NCBI RefSeq assembly: GCF_023277745.1
Contig: NZ_CP086322.1
Location: 8,494,001 to 8,558,000, forward strand
Direction: 5' to 3'
DNA: 64,000 nucleotides
Origin: Streptomyces halobius
GTDB lineage: Bacteria > Actinomycetota > Actinomycetes > Streptomycetales > Streptomycetaceae
Below, piece after piece: positions 25,464 to 34,635 of the stretch; position 1 is the first letter of the stretch; every line of letters begins with the position of its first letter. The notes beneath the pieces were generated by a model. It was not told the DNA's origin and made no database searches. It worked only from the letters and a program-made list of their open reading frames with translations. Both the position numbers and the translations under genes were made by a program.

Positions 25464-25691
25464 ATGGACAGAAAAAGCCCGGATCCGGACAGCGACGAAA
25501 CTCCTCATGTCATTCCTGGCGGCGTGCCACCTGGGGAAACTCCACCAGGTGAGGACGGCACGGGTTCCGAAACCGGCCCCCGTGAAGACCTCTCGCGCGG
25601 GTGGGCCAAGGCGCCCCTCATCATCATCGGCATCATCGTCCTCCTCTGCGCGGCATTCTTCATCGCCTACGCGGTGATCGTGGCGCTGTGA
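25464..25691 (+). CDS. DUF6480-like small membrane protein
   Basis: The 75-residue product has the acidic segment GGVPPGETPPGED (about residues 19-31), GWAKAPLIII and one C-terminal membrane helix (about 52-73). This arrangement is typical of DUF6480 proteins in Streptomyces, which have no known role. The ATG at 25464 lacks a strong ribosome binding site. GTGAACCGC-type 15-base words recur just after the gene (25688-25775). Confidence 0.6.
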   Translation: MDRKSPDPDSDETPHVIPGGVPPGETPPGEDGTGSETGPREDLSRGWAKAPLIIIGIIVLLCAAFFIAYAVIVAL

Positions 25692-25892
25692 ACCGCGGAG
25701 CGGACCACCGGGTGGACTACGGAGTGAACCGCTTCGTGCACCGCTACGTGGATCGCTGGGTGAACCGCTCGTGGAGTGCGCTCCGGGCACCGGCCGTTAC
25801 GCCGTTCGGGTGTCCGCGCCCCGCTGACCCGCCGCCCGAGTGATGGCCCGAGCCACGTCCGGCACCATGTCCCGATCACCTAGAATCGGCGG

Positions 25893-26513
25893 ATGGCGAA
25901 GTACCTCGACGTGCACCCAGAGAATCCTCAGCGGCGCACCATCAGCAATGTCGCTGACAGCATCCGCTCCGGCGCGCTCGTCGTGTATCCGACGGATTCC
26001 TGTTTCGCCCTGGGATGCCAGCTGGGCAGCCGTGACGGCATCGGCCGGATCCGGTCGATCCGCAATCTCGATGATCGTCACCACTTCACCCTCGTGTGCC
26101 AGAACTTCGCGCAGCTGGGCCAGTTCGTCCACATCGACAACGACGTGTTCCGCGCGGTCAAGGCGGCGACGCCCGGCAGTTACACCTTCATCCTCCCGGC
26201 GACGCGGGAGGTGCCGCGCCGGCTGCTGCACCCGAAGAAGAAGACGGTCGGAGTCCGGATTCCCGACCATCCCGTCGCCCAGGCGCTGCTCGCCGACCTC
26301 GGCGAGCCGATGCTCTCCAGCACCCTGCTCCTGCCCGACGAGGACGAGCCGCTGACGCAGGGCTGGGAGATCAAGGAACGGCTCGACCACGTGGTGGACG
26401 CCGTGGTCGACTCGGGCGACTGCGGCACCGAGCCGACCACGGTCATCGACTTCTCCGGCGGCGGACCGGAGATCGTTCGCCGAGGGGCGGGCGACACCGC
26501 GCGGTTCGAGTAG
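25893..26513 (+). CDS. Sua5/YciO/YrdC family protein
   Basis: The 206-residue protein has the YrdC fold: LVVYPTDSCFALGCQLG (about residues 29-45), the KR-type substrate pocket region IRNLDDRHHFTLVC, and PGSYTFILPATREVPRRLLHPKKKTVGVRIPDHP. The family includes L-threonylcarbamoyladenylate synthase for tRNA t6A. The length and lack of a Sua5 domain fit the YciO branch, whose role in t6A is doubtful. TAGAAT lies 7 bases before the ATG, so the mRNA may be leaderless. Confidence 0.85.
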   Translation: MAKYLDVHPENPQRRTISNVADSIRSGALVVYPTDSCFALGCQLGSRDGIGRIRSIRNLDDRHHFTLVCQNFAQLGQFVHIDNDVFRAVKAATPGSYTFILPATREVPRRLLHPKKKTVGVRIPDHPVAQALLADLGEPMLSSTLLLPDEDEPLTQGWEIKERLDHVVDAVVDSGDCGTEPTTVIDFSGGGPEIVRRGAGDTARFE

Positions 26514-26594
26514 CCGCACCGGTCTTCCCGCTTCCGCCCGCGGTGCGGCGTGCTGCCATACTCTCAACACGCTTGGCACACAGGGGGGTTGCTG

Positions 26595-27170
26595 ATGGTG
26601 CAGGTACGCGATGTGGTACGCGATGTGGTGGCGGAGCATGCGGCGCACGAGCTGCCGCTCGTCGACAGCCTGCGGCAGTTCGACGACGACCGGGTGATCC
26701 GCACCCTCGCCCGCCGCGGGCGGCGCCGCGAACCGCTCGGCTTCGGCTACGCCGAGGCGGCCGCCCTGGTCACCCCGGTGGTCTGGCTCGTCCTCGACCA
26801 GGCGGCCAGACGCGGGGTCGACGCGGCCACCGAGCGTCTGATGAGACGAGGGCGGACGAGGCTGCGCAGACTGCTGCGCCGCGCTCCCGGGACACCGGAC
26901 CGGGTGCTGATCGAACTGGCACGCGACGAGCTGGCGCTGGTCCGCACGCACATCCTGGAGCGCGCCACCGAGCGGGGTATCGACCGCCGGGAGGCCGAGG
27001 CCCTGGCGGACGGCGTCGTGGCGCGGCTGGCGACGACGGCCCACGACGAGGGCGAGGGACACGGGGGCGGACGGGGCGAGACGCAGGGGGACGGGCAGAG
27101 CGAGGGGCAGGGATACGGTCAAGGCGAGGGACAGGGCGAGGGACCTGGTCGGCCCGGCACCGGCTCATGA
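26595..27170 (+). CDS. Hypothetical protein with Gly/Glu/Gln-rich tail
   Basis: The 191-residue product has a helical N-terminal part with the repeated VRDVVRDVVAEHA, a hydrophobic segment YAEAAALVTPVVWLVLDQAA (about 56-75), very basic helices (RRGRTRLRRLLRRA) and a low-complexity tail of GEGQG-type repeats. ATG 26595 has a G-rich Shine-Dalgarno just upstream. The stop overlaps the start of the M48 gene as ATGA, so the two are translated together and probably work together. I do not recognise the family. Confidence 0.65.
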   Translation: MVQVRDVVRDVVAEHAAHELPLVDSLRQFDDDRVIRTLARRGRRREPLGFGYAEAAALVTPVVWLVLDQAARRGVDAATERLMRRGRTRLRRLLRRAPGTPDRVLIELARDELALVRTHILERATERGIDRREAEALADGVVARLATTAHDEGEGHGGGRGETQGDGQSEGQGYGQGEGQGEGPGRPGTGS

Positions 27171-30055
27171 GGCTCGCCCCCGGAGCCACGGGTGTCACAG
27201 GAACCGGAGCCCGCTTCGCGCTCCTGATGGTCGTCGTCACGGCATCGAGCATCGCCATGCTCGACTCCGTGCTCATGACCGCCTTCAGTCCCGGGCGCGT
27301 CATGCAAGGTCCGGTGGGCTGTCTGCTCGCCGCCGGGGTCGACCCCGGCGGAGACGATCTGGACAAACTCCTGGCGAGTATCAGCCGTATGGAGCCGCTG
27401 CGGGAGTGCCTCTCCAGCGCGCCGGGCGTGCCGTTCCTGGAGGGCATGGTCGCGACGCTCGTGCTGCTCGCCCTCGCCGGGCTCGTGTACCGGCTGACGC
27501 CGAGTGTGCGCGACCGGTGGCGCAAGACCCTGCCGGTCGAGGCCGTGGACGCGGACGGAGCGCTGGCGGCCGAACTGGCCGCGCTCCGCGAGCGCACCGG
27601 AATCCGCTCGCAGCTCCGCTTCCGCGTCGATCCGGCCCGGATGACCTCCGGCGCCAGCGCATACGGCCGCACCGGGCGGTACACCGTATGCCTGCACGCG
27701 GGCCTGCTCGCCCGGCGCGGAACCGACCCCGAGGGCTTCCGCGCCGTCGTCCTTCATGAACTCGCCCATGTGCACCACCGCGACGTGGACTTCGCCTACG
27801 CCAGCACGGCGCTGTGGCGGGTCTTCGTGCTCCTCGCCCTGCTGCCGTACCTCTTCCAGAACGGCAGGGTCCTCGCCATCGGCCTGTCCGGCAGCACCGG
27901 TTCGCCCTACTGGCCGGGGACCGCGTCCATGATCACGTACTCCGTGCTCTCCGGGCTCCTGCTGGTCGCCCTGGTCCATCTGGCCCGCGCCGACCTCCTG
28001 CGCCGGCGTGAACTGCACGCCGACGTACAGGCGGTGGCGTGGGGTGCGACGGCCGCCGGCTGGAACCCCTCGGCCCCGTCGGACAGCGTGGAACCCTTGC
28101 TGCACCGTGTCACGTCGCTGCTGCGGACACATCCCGGATGGGCGGAACGCCGGCGTGTGCTCGCCGATACCGCGGGGCTCTTCCGGGTGAGCCCGCTGGC
28201 GATGTTCCTGACCGGCGCATCGGCATCGCTTCTGATCTGGGCGGCGGTTCCCGGCCTGTCCGGGGGGCCGGGCACCGCCTGGCTCACCACCGCGCTCGTG
28301 GCTCCGGTGCTCTGTGCCGCCCTGGGCCTCTCGATCGTACGGACCTCGCGTACGGCGGCGGGGCATCCGGAGTCCGGCGTGCTCCCGGGCCTGTGGCTCG
28401 GCTGTGGTCTGCTGGTGGGGGAGTTGGTGAACAGCGGGCAGTACGGCGTCGACTGGCTGCTGTCGAAACCCGCCTATCTGCTGGTCTTCCTGCTCATCGG
28501 CGCCGTGCCCGCGGTGTGGTGGGCACAGTCCGTACGCCTCGCGCTCGGCCTCCCGAAGCGATGGCAGCGGAGGGCGGCGGCACCGATCTGCGCCGTGGTG
28601 ACCCTGATCGTGCTGTGGGGCGGGCTGCGCTGGTGGCAACTCGGCGGCTGGCCCCACGCCATGGGGGGCGCCGACCTGGGCGGGGCGCTGCGCACCTACG
28701 TCGAGGCGGCACCGGGCCCCTGGCACGACTACGACGTCGACCTGTCGGCGATGACCACAGGCATCCCCTTGCTCTCACCCCTGCACAGGAACGGCCTGAT
28801 CGGTGCCGCGGCGCTCGCGATGTGGCTGCTACCGCTGCTCGTCCAGCTGCTGCTCGTGCGTGTGCGCGCGGGCGGCGCAGGTCTCCGCCTGCGCAGGACT
28901 CTCCAGGCCGGCCTGGCGGGCGGTGCGGTGTCCTGGGCGGGCCTGGCCGTTGCCTCGTACGCCCTGCACGCGGGGCGGCCGACGACGCCGGCGGAGCGGC
29001 TCGGCGCCTTCCAGACCGTCCAGATGTGGTGGCTGGTCGTGACCGTACTGGCGGCCTGTCTGCTGACGGCCGCACTCGTCGCGGCCTTCTCCCGGCGGCA
29101 CTGGCTGCTGCGTGCGCTGATCGCCTCGCAGGTGGTCCAACTGATGGCGTACGGCGGGATGTTGCTGCTCGTCTCGGCCGACGGCTGCTTCGGTCCGCTG
29201 AACGTCATCGGCGGTCGTTGCTCCTGGCAGCCCGAACTCGGCCTGGACACGAGTGAAAGGGTCATCGGGCTCACGCTTTTCCACGCCCCCTTGGGCGCGG
29301 CGTGCGCCGCCCTCGTCGGTGCGGGGGCGGCATGGGCGCTGCGCCGCTTGCGCGGACTGCCGACGGCGGACGGGGCCGGAATCCCGGCGCCGGCGATCAC
29401 CTCCCGTCGGCGGCCGGTGCTCCTGGACGTCGGTACGGTCCTCGTCCTGGCCCTGCCCGCCGTGCTGCTCACCGTACTGATGCAGGCGAACGCGATGTCC
29501 GCCGCGCCATCCCCGAACGTCCGGCCAGGGGAGATCCGGGACCTGACCGGGCTGATCAGCTCCCCGCCGAGGGCGCGGGCGGCGAAGATCCGTGAGTGGC
29601 AGGCCGCGTACTGGCTCAGCAAGGGCGGACAGGCGCGTGTGCGGCGGATCAACGACGCCGTCAGGGCGGTCGACTTCGAGCTCCTGAACGCCGCCCGCCA
29701 GAAGCCGAACAAAGACGGGCTGGTCCAGCCGGACGAGAAGGCGTTCCACCGCGTCTGCGGGACCTTGGGCAAGCGGGTCGACGCGGCACGGAGCTACTTC
29801 CCCGTCCCCGACCGGGGCCTGCGGGAGTCATGGTCGGAAGCGCTGAGACTGCTGGACCGAGGGGCCCGAAGCTGCCAGGAGGCGATGGTCCCGGGCAGGG
29901 CCAACCAGCACGCGACGGACGCCGAGCTCTCGGCGCTCTTCCTCCAGTCCCTCGATGACATGCGCAAGGGGACCGACGCCCTCAGGCGCACGCTGCAGGA
30001 CATCACGAAGCGGGCCACGACAGCCGGAGACAGCGGCGATAGTGGAGACAGCTGA
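27167..30055 (+). CDS. Large multi-pass membrane M48 metallopeptidase
   Basis: The 962-residue protein has an N-terminal membrane segment, a Cys-containing external loop and a second helix (about 92-109). The zinc-site HELAH follows at residues 197-201 in an M48/HtpX-like domain. About ten further membrane helices follow up to residue 770. The soluble C-terminal part (about 790-950) is rich in charged helices (RVRRINDAVRAVDFELLNAAR). M48 enzymes cleave membrane or misfolded proteins. The extra helices and C-terminal domain are unusual. It overlaps the preceding gene by 4 bases. Confidence 0.8.
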   Translation: MRLAPGATGVTGTGARFALLMVVVTASSIAMLDSVLMTAFSPGRVMQGPVGCLLAAGVDPGGDDLDKLLASISRMEPLRECLSSAPGVPFLEGMVATLVLLALAGLVYRLTPSVRDRWRKTLPVEAVDADGALAAELAALRERTGIRSQLRFRVDPARMTSGASAYGRTGRYTVCLHAGLLARRGTDPEGFRAVVLHELAHVHHRDVDFAYASTALWRVFVLLALLPYLFQNGRVLAIGLSGSTGSPYWPGTASMITYSVLSGLLLVALVHLARADLLRRRELHADVQAVAWGATAAGWNPSAPSDSVEPLLHRVTSLLRTHPGWAERRRVLADTAGLFRVSPLAMFLTGASASLLIWAAVPGLSGGPGTAWLTTALVAPVLCAALGLSIVRTSRTAAGHPESGVLPGLWLGCGLLVGELVNSGQYGVDWLLSKPAYLLVFLLIGAVPAVWWAQSVRLALGLPKRWQRRAAAPICAVVTLIVLWGGLRWWQLGGWPHAMGGADLGGALRTYVEAAPGPWHDYDVDLSAMTTGIPLLSPLHRNGLIGAAALAMWLLPLLVQLLLVRVRAGGAGLRLRRTLQAGLAGGAVSWAGLAVASYALHAGRPTTPAERLGAFQTVQMWWLVVTVLAACLLTAALVAAFSRRHWLLRALIASQVVQLMAYGGMLLLVSADGCFGPLNVIGGRCSWQPELGLDTSERVIGLTLFHAPLGAACAALVGAGAAWALRRLRGLPTADGAGIPAPAITSRRRPVLLDVGTVLVLALPAVLLTVLMQANAMSAAPSPNVRPGEIRDLTGLISSPPRARAAKIREWQAAYWLSKGGQARVRRINDAVRAVDFELLNAARQKPNKDGLVQPDEKAFHRVCGTLGKRVDAARSYFPVPDRGLRESWSEALRLLDRGARSCQEAMVPGRANQHATDAELSALFLQSLDDMRKGTDALRRTLQDITKRATTAGDSGDSGDS

Positions 30056-30160
30056 GCGGCATCGTCACCCACTGACAGCCCGAGCCACGCCCCCGTCCGC
30101 CGGGCCGTCCGGACGGACGTCTCGGCGGCGTCGGCGTCGGCCTCTGGAAGGGATCGCCTC

Positions 30161-31336
30161 TTGTCTTCCTCATCAGCCTTCCGCACCGTTCCGCCGACGG
30201 CCGATGTCGTGATCATCGGGGGCGGCGTGATGGGCGTCAGTACGGCGTTCCACCTGGCCGAGGCCGGAGTCCGGAACATCGTGGTCGTCGAGCGCGGAGA
30301 GCTGGGCTGCGGCAGCTCGGGCAAGCCGATCGGCGGGGTGCGGGCGCAGTTCTCCGACCCGCTCAACATCGAGCCGGGCAGCCGGAGCCTGCGTGCCTTC
30401 CAGGACTTCCCCCGCCGCCCCGGCGCCGGCATCGAGCTGGCCACCGTCGGCTATCTCTTCCTGCTCACCAGCGACCGCCAGTCGGCGGACTTCGAGCGCG
30501 GCGTCCGTCTCCAGAACGACCATGGCGTCCCCAGCCGCATGATCAGCCCCCGCGAGGCACAGCGACGGTGTCCCTACCTCAGTACCGACGGACTCGTGGC
30601 CGCCGCGTTCTCGCCCACCGACGGTCATGCCCGTCCGGGACTGGTCGTCCACGGCTATGCGCGCCGCGCGGCGCAGGAGGGTGTCGCCTTCGCGACCGGT
30701 ACGGCGGTCACCGGCATCGACACGTCCGGTGACCGGGCGACGGTCGTGCACACCGATCACGGCCGCATCGCCTGCGGCACGGTCATCTGCACCGCCGGCG
30801 CCCGGTCGGCCCGGATCGGCGACATGGCCGGCGTCCACCTCCCGGTACGGCCGGTGCGACGCCAACTGGCCTTCACCGTCCCGCTCGCGCCGCCCGCCCC
30901 TCGTATCCCGTTCACCATTGACTTCTCGTCGTCGGCGTACTTCCACAACAGCGACGACGGGCTGCTGTTCGGCCTGGCCGATCCCGACCAGCCGGAGGGC
31001 TTCGACACCACCTGGACCCCGGAATGGCTGGAGCTGTTCCGCGAGGTCGTACGCCACCGCGCACCCGCTCTGGCGGACATGGGGACGACCGGCGGCTGGG
31101 CCGGACTCTACGAGGTCACCCCGGACCACAACGCGCTGATAGGCCGCTCGGGCGAACCGGTCAACTTCCTGTACGCCACCGGGTTTTCCGGGCATGGCTT
31201 CCTGCAGGCGCCGGCGGTCGGTGAAATCGTTCGTGATCTCTGCCTGGACCGGACACCGTTCGTCGACATCGCTCCGCTGAGCGCCGACCGCTTCCGGACC
31301 GGAGCCGAGTCCCGTCCCGAAGCCCATGTGGTGTGA
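30161..31336 (+). CDS. FAD-dependent amine/amino acid oxidase (DAO family), candidate L-pipecolate oxidase
   Basis: The 391-residue protein starts from TTG 30161 after GGAAGGGA and has the dinucleotide-binding segment DVVIIGGGVMGVSTAFHLAEAG. The DAO-family C-terminus WAGLYEVTPDHNALIG and ATGFSGHGFLQAPAVGEI resemble sarcosine and pipecolate oxidases. Its operon partners are HglS- and AmaB-like enzymes, the 2-oxoadipate and aminoadipate-semialdehyde steps of lysine breakdown. This fits an AmaA-type pipecolate oxidase, but the substrate is inferred only from context. Confidence 0.8.
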   Translation: MSSSSAFRTVPPTADVVIIGGGVMGVSTAFHLAEAGVRNIVVVERGELGCGSSGKPIGGVRAQFSDPLNIEPGSRSLRAFQDFPRRPGAGIELATVGYLFLLTSDRQSADFERGVRLQNDHGVPSRMISPREAQRRCPYLSTDGLVAAAFSPTDGHARPGLVVHGYARRAAQEGVAFATGTAVTGIDTSGDRATVVHTDHGRIACGTVICTAGARSARIGDMAGVHLPVRPVRRQLAFTVPLAPPAPRIPFTIDFSSSAYFHNSDDGLLFGLADPDQPEGFDTTWTPEWLELFREVVRHRAPALADMGTTGGWAGLYEVTPDHNALIGRSGEPVNFLYATGFSGHGFLQAPAVGEIVRDLCLDRTPFVDIAPLSADRFRTGAESRPEAHVV

Positions 31337-31366
31337 ACCTCCCGGACCGGAAGGAAGAGCGAACCG

Positions 31367-32755
31367 ATGACCAGCCAGTGGCAACTGCGTGCCGCCTTCG
31401 CGCAGCGGCTCTCGGACATGTACGGACACGAAGTCCCCGCCTACACCACGCTCGTGGACGTCTCGCGCGAGGTCAACGAGGACGTCCTGCGTGCGCGGGG
31501 CGCCGACGCCGAACGTCTGGGGTCCATCGGCCGGGTGACCGCCGAACGCCACGGCGCCATCCGGGTCGGTACTCCCCAGGAACTGCAGCAGGTCGCGCGC
31601 GTCTTCGGCGCCCTCGGCATGCACCCGGTCGGCTTCTACGACCTGCGCGAGGCCGCCGCCAGCGCGATCCCGGTCATCTCGACGGCCTTCCGTCCCGTCG
31701 ACGGCACGGAACTCGCGCGCAATCCCTTCCGTGTCTTCACCTCCATGCTCACCCCCGCCGACCCCCGGTTCTTCGACGACGAACTGCGCGCACGCCTGGA
31801 GACCTTCCTCGCCGGCCGTGAACTGTTCCCGCCGGAGCTGCTCGAACTGGCCGACCGTGCGGAGGCCGAGCGGGAACTGCCCGAGGAGGATGCCGAGCGG
31901 TTCCTCCAACTTGCCGTGCACGCCTTTGAACTGTCTCCCGAGCCGGTCGACAAGGCCTGGTACGAAACCCTGGAGCGGGTCTCCGCCGTCGCCGCGGACA
32001 TCGGCGGCGTACGCAGCACGCACATCAACCACCTCACGCCACGCGTGCTGGACATCGACGAGCTCTACCGGCGGATGACCGAGCGCGGTATCGAGATGAT
32101 CGACACCATTCAAGGGCCTCCCGGCTGCCAGGGCCCCGACGTGCTGCTGCGCCAGACCTCCTTCCGGGCCCTCGCCGAGGCACGCGCCCTGCGCACCCCG
32201 GACGGCAGCGTCATCAGCGGCGCCCTACGGGTGCGCTTCGGCGAGGTCGAGGCACGCGGCATCGCCCTCACCCGCGACGGCCGCGCCCGCTACGACCAGC
32301 TGCTCGCCCTCGTCGACGAGCAGGCGGCCCGCCACCCCGGAGACCGGAGCGACCTCGCCCGCACCGTGTGGGAACAGCACATGCCCCACACCGAACAGGA
32401 GCTCGCCGCCCGGGGCCTGGGCTACTTCACCTACCACGTGGCACCCGACCGGCCGCGGGACGGAAACCACCCGCCCACCAGCATCACCGAGCTGGTGGAA
32501 CAGGGCTGGGCGCGCGCCGAGCCCATCGTCTACGAGGACTTCCTGCCCCGCTCCGCGGCCGGCATCTTCCAGTCCAACCTCAGCGGCGAGGGCTTCCGCA
32601 ACAACGACCGGGAGGGCGCCTCCTACGACGCCGGATGGCTCTCCGGCGCCATCGGCCGCGACGTCCTGGACCCCTACGCCCTGTACGAGCAGCAGCAGAA
32701 CCACTCCCTCGCGCAGGTCGCCCGAGAGCTGGAACTCGACGGCGCCCTCAGCTGA
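31367..32755 (+). CDS. hglS: 2-oxoadipate dioxygenase/decarboxylase (HglS, DUF1338)
   Basis: The 462-residue protein matches the DUF1338/YdcJ family shown in Pseudomonas to convert 2-oxoadipate to D-2-hydroxyglutarate with iron(II) and oxygen. Metal ligands are visible as His in TAERHGAIRVGT (about residue 64), His in STHINHLTPRV (about 223) and Glu in VEARGIALT (about 290). AAGGAAGAG precedes ATG 31367. It follows the FAD oxidase by 30 bases and precedes the aldehyde dehydrogenase by 25. Confidence 0.88.
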   Translation: MTSQWQLRAAFAQRLSDMYGHEVPAYTTLVDVSREVNEDVLRARGADAERLGSIGRVTAERHGAIRVGTPQELQQVARVFGALGMHPVGFYDLREAAASAIPVISTAFRPVDGTELARNPFRVFTSMLTPADPRFFDDELRARLETFLAGRELFPPELLELADRAEAERELPEEDAERFLQLAVHAFELSPEPVDKAWYETLERVSAVAADIGGVRSTHINHLTPRVLDIDELYRRMTERGIEMIDTIQGPPGCQGPDVLLRQTSFRALAEARALRTPDGSVISGALRVRFGEVEARGIALTRDGRARYDQLLALVDEQAARHPGDRSDLARTVWEQHMPHTEQELAARGLGYFTYHVAPDRPRDGNHPPTSITELVEQGWARAEPIVYEDFLPRSAAGIFQSNLSGEGFRNNDREGASYDAGWLSGAIGRDVLDPYALYEQQQNHSLAQVARELELDGALS

Positions 32756-32780
32756 CCCGCCGCACCCCGCAAGGAGCCGC

Positions 32781-34307
32781 ATGACCACCACCCTGCCCAC
32801 CACCGAGGACCTGCGGGCCCGCGCCCGCGCCGGCCTGGAGCGCATCGGCGTCACCGTCCCGGACGGCCCCGACTTCCAGGCCCGCACCCCCATCACCGGC
32901 GAGCACCTTTTCGGCCTGGCGGCCGCCACCGCCGCCGACACCGAGGCCGCCCTCACCGCCACCCGCCGGGCTTTCCTCACCTGGCGCAGCACGCCTGCCC
33001 CGCGCCGGGGCGAACTCGTACGCCGCCTGGGCGAGCTGCTGCGCGACCACAAGAGTGACCTCGCCGACCTCGTCACCGTCGAAGCGGGCAAGATCCGCTC
33101 CGAGGCGCTCGGTGAGGTCCAGGAAATGATCGATATCTGCGACTTCGCGGTGGGACTGTCCCGCCAGCTCTACGGCCGCACGATCGCCTCCGAGCGCCCC
33201 GGCCACCGCCTCGCCGAGACCTGGCACCCGCTCGGCGTGGTCGGCGTCATCTCCGCGTTCAACTTCCCCGCCGCCGTGTGGTCGTGGAACACCGCGGTAG
33301 CCCTGGCCTGCGGCGACACGGTGATCTGGAAGCCCTCCGCACTCACCCCGCTGATCTCGCTGGCCTGTGACCGGCTGCTGGACCGGGCCGCCGAGGACGT
33401 CGACGCGCCCCGCGACGTGCACCGTCTGCTGCTGGGCGACCGCACCGTCGGCGAGAAGCTCGTGGACGACCCCCGCGTCGCGCTCGTCAGCGCCACCGGG
33501 TCGACCCGCATGGGCCGCGAGGTAGGGCCGCGTGTCGCGGCCCGCTTCGGCCGCAGCCTGCTGGAGCTCGGCGGCAACAACGCCGCCGTCGTCGCCCCCT
33601 CCGCCGACCTCGACCTCGCCGTCCAGAGCATCGTCTTCGCCGCGGCGGGCACCGCGGGCCAGCGCTGTACGACCCTGCGCCGCCTGATCGTCCACCGCGA
33701 CATCGCCGACACCCTCATCCAGCGCCTGACCGCCGCCTACCACAAGCTCCCCATCGGCGACCCCTTCGACGAGACCACCCTCGTCGGCCCGCTCATTTCC
33801 ACCACGGCCCTCGACGGCATGCAGGACGCCCTGACCCGCGCTCGGGCCCAGGGCGGCAAGGTCCTGGCGGGCGGCAACCAGCGGCTGGCCGACGCCGCGC
33901 CCCGGGCCGCGTACGTCGAGCCGGTCATCGTGCGCGTCGACGAACAGACCGACGTCGTCCGGGAGGAGACCTTCGCCCCGATCCTGTACGTCCTGACCTA
34001 CGACACCCTCGACGAGGCGATCGCCCTGCACAACGACGTCCCACAGGGCCTCTCCTCCAGCATCTTCACCCGCGACCAGCAGGAGGCGGAGCTGTTCCTG
34101 TCCGCGGAGGGCTCCGACTGCGGCATCACCAATGTCAACATCGGCACCTCCGGCGCCGAGATCGGCGGCGCCTTCGGCGGCGAGAAGGAGACCGGCGGCG
34201 GCCGCGAATCCGGCTCCGACGCCTGGCGGGCGTACATGCGCTCGGCCACCAACACCGTCAACTACTCCGGCCGGCTCGCGCTCGCCCAGAACGTCAGCTT
34301 CCTCTGA
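32781..34307 (+). CDS. ALDH7-type aldehyde dehydrogenase, candidate 2-aminoadipate semialdehyde dehydrogenase (AmaB)
   Basis: The 508-residue enzyme has the aldehyde dehydrogenase core: SAFNFPAAVWSWN, the NAD-binding SATGSTRMGREVG, the general base in LLELGGNNAAVV and the catalytic Cys in GTAGQRCTTLRRL. The end GAEIGGAFGGEKETGGGRES and SDAWRAYMR is typical of ALDH7 (antiquitin/AmaB). ALDH7 oxidises the ring-opened form of piperideine-6-carboxylate to 2-aminoadipate. As the third gene of this operon it would connect pipecolate oxidation to the HglS step, with a missing aminotransferase in between. Confidence 0.88.
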   Translation: MTTTLPTTEDLRARARAGLERIGVTVPDGPDFQARTPITGEHLFGLAAATAADTEAALTATRRAFLTWRSTPAPRRGELVRRLGELLRDHKSDLADLVTVEAGKIRSEALGEVQEMIDICDFAVGLSRQLYGRTIASERPGHRLAETWHPLGVVGVISAFNFPAAVWSWNTAVALACGDTVIWKPSALTPLISLACDRLLDRAAEDVDAPRDVHRLLLGDRTVGEKLVDDPRVALVSATGSTRMGREVGPRVAARFGRSLLELGGNNAAVVAPSADLDLAVQSIVFAAAGTAGQRCTTLRRLIVHRDIADTLIQRLTAAYHKLPIGDPFDETTLVGPLISTTALDGMQDALTRARAQGGKVLAGGNQRLADAAPRAAYVEPVIVRVDEQTDVVREETFAPILYVLTYDTLDEAIALHNDVPQGLSSSIFTRDQQEAELFLSAEGSDCGITNVNIGTSGAEIGGAFGGEKETGGGRESGSDAWRAYMRSATNTVNYSGRLALAQNVSFL

Positions 34308-34336
34308 ACCGCACCTCATACGCACACGAGAGACCT

Positions 34337-34398
34337 GGCCGCCCTCGCCGGACCCGGCCCCGGACCCGCACCTGGACCCGGACCCGGCGAGGGCGGCC
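34337..34398 (+). terminator. Long hairpin after the lysine-type operon
   Basis: GGCCGCCCTCGCCGG (34337-34351) and CCGGCGAGGGCGGCC (34384-34398) are perfect 15-bp inverted copies 29 bases after the aldehyde dehydrogenase stop. The loop contains repeated GGACCCG words. No other gene lies in 34308-34635. Confidence 0.7.
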
Positions 34399-34635
34399 GC
34401 GTGCTCCCTGCGCCGTTCGGGTGGCGCGGCAGCGAGCGCCGCCCGAACGGCTCCGGCCGCCAGGAGGGGCAGTATCCGGGTGCATATGCCGACCGCCACG
34501 ACGGCAGCGACCCCGAGGGTTCACTCTCCCGGGGCACGGGCGAGGGCTGGCTGGCCGGTAGCCCACCTGCGGGACCCCGAGATGCCTGCTCTTGTGGAAC
34601 CCGTAGTAATCACAACTATTCAGGAGGCACCTGCT

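Noticed and set aside
26096..27166. N-terminal extension of the M48 peptidase by 357 codons
   Set aside because: The region is occupied by the Sua5-like gene and the hypothetical gene in other frames, and the ATGA overlap at 27167 gives a natural start.
27119..28726. Minus-strand 535-codon frame
   Set aside because: It lies antisense to the peptidase, whose HELAH motif and membrane helices fix the coding strand.
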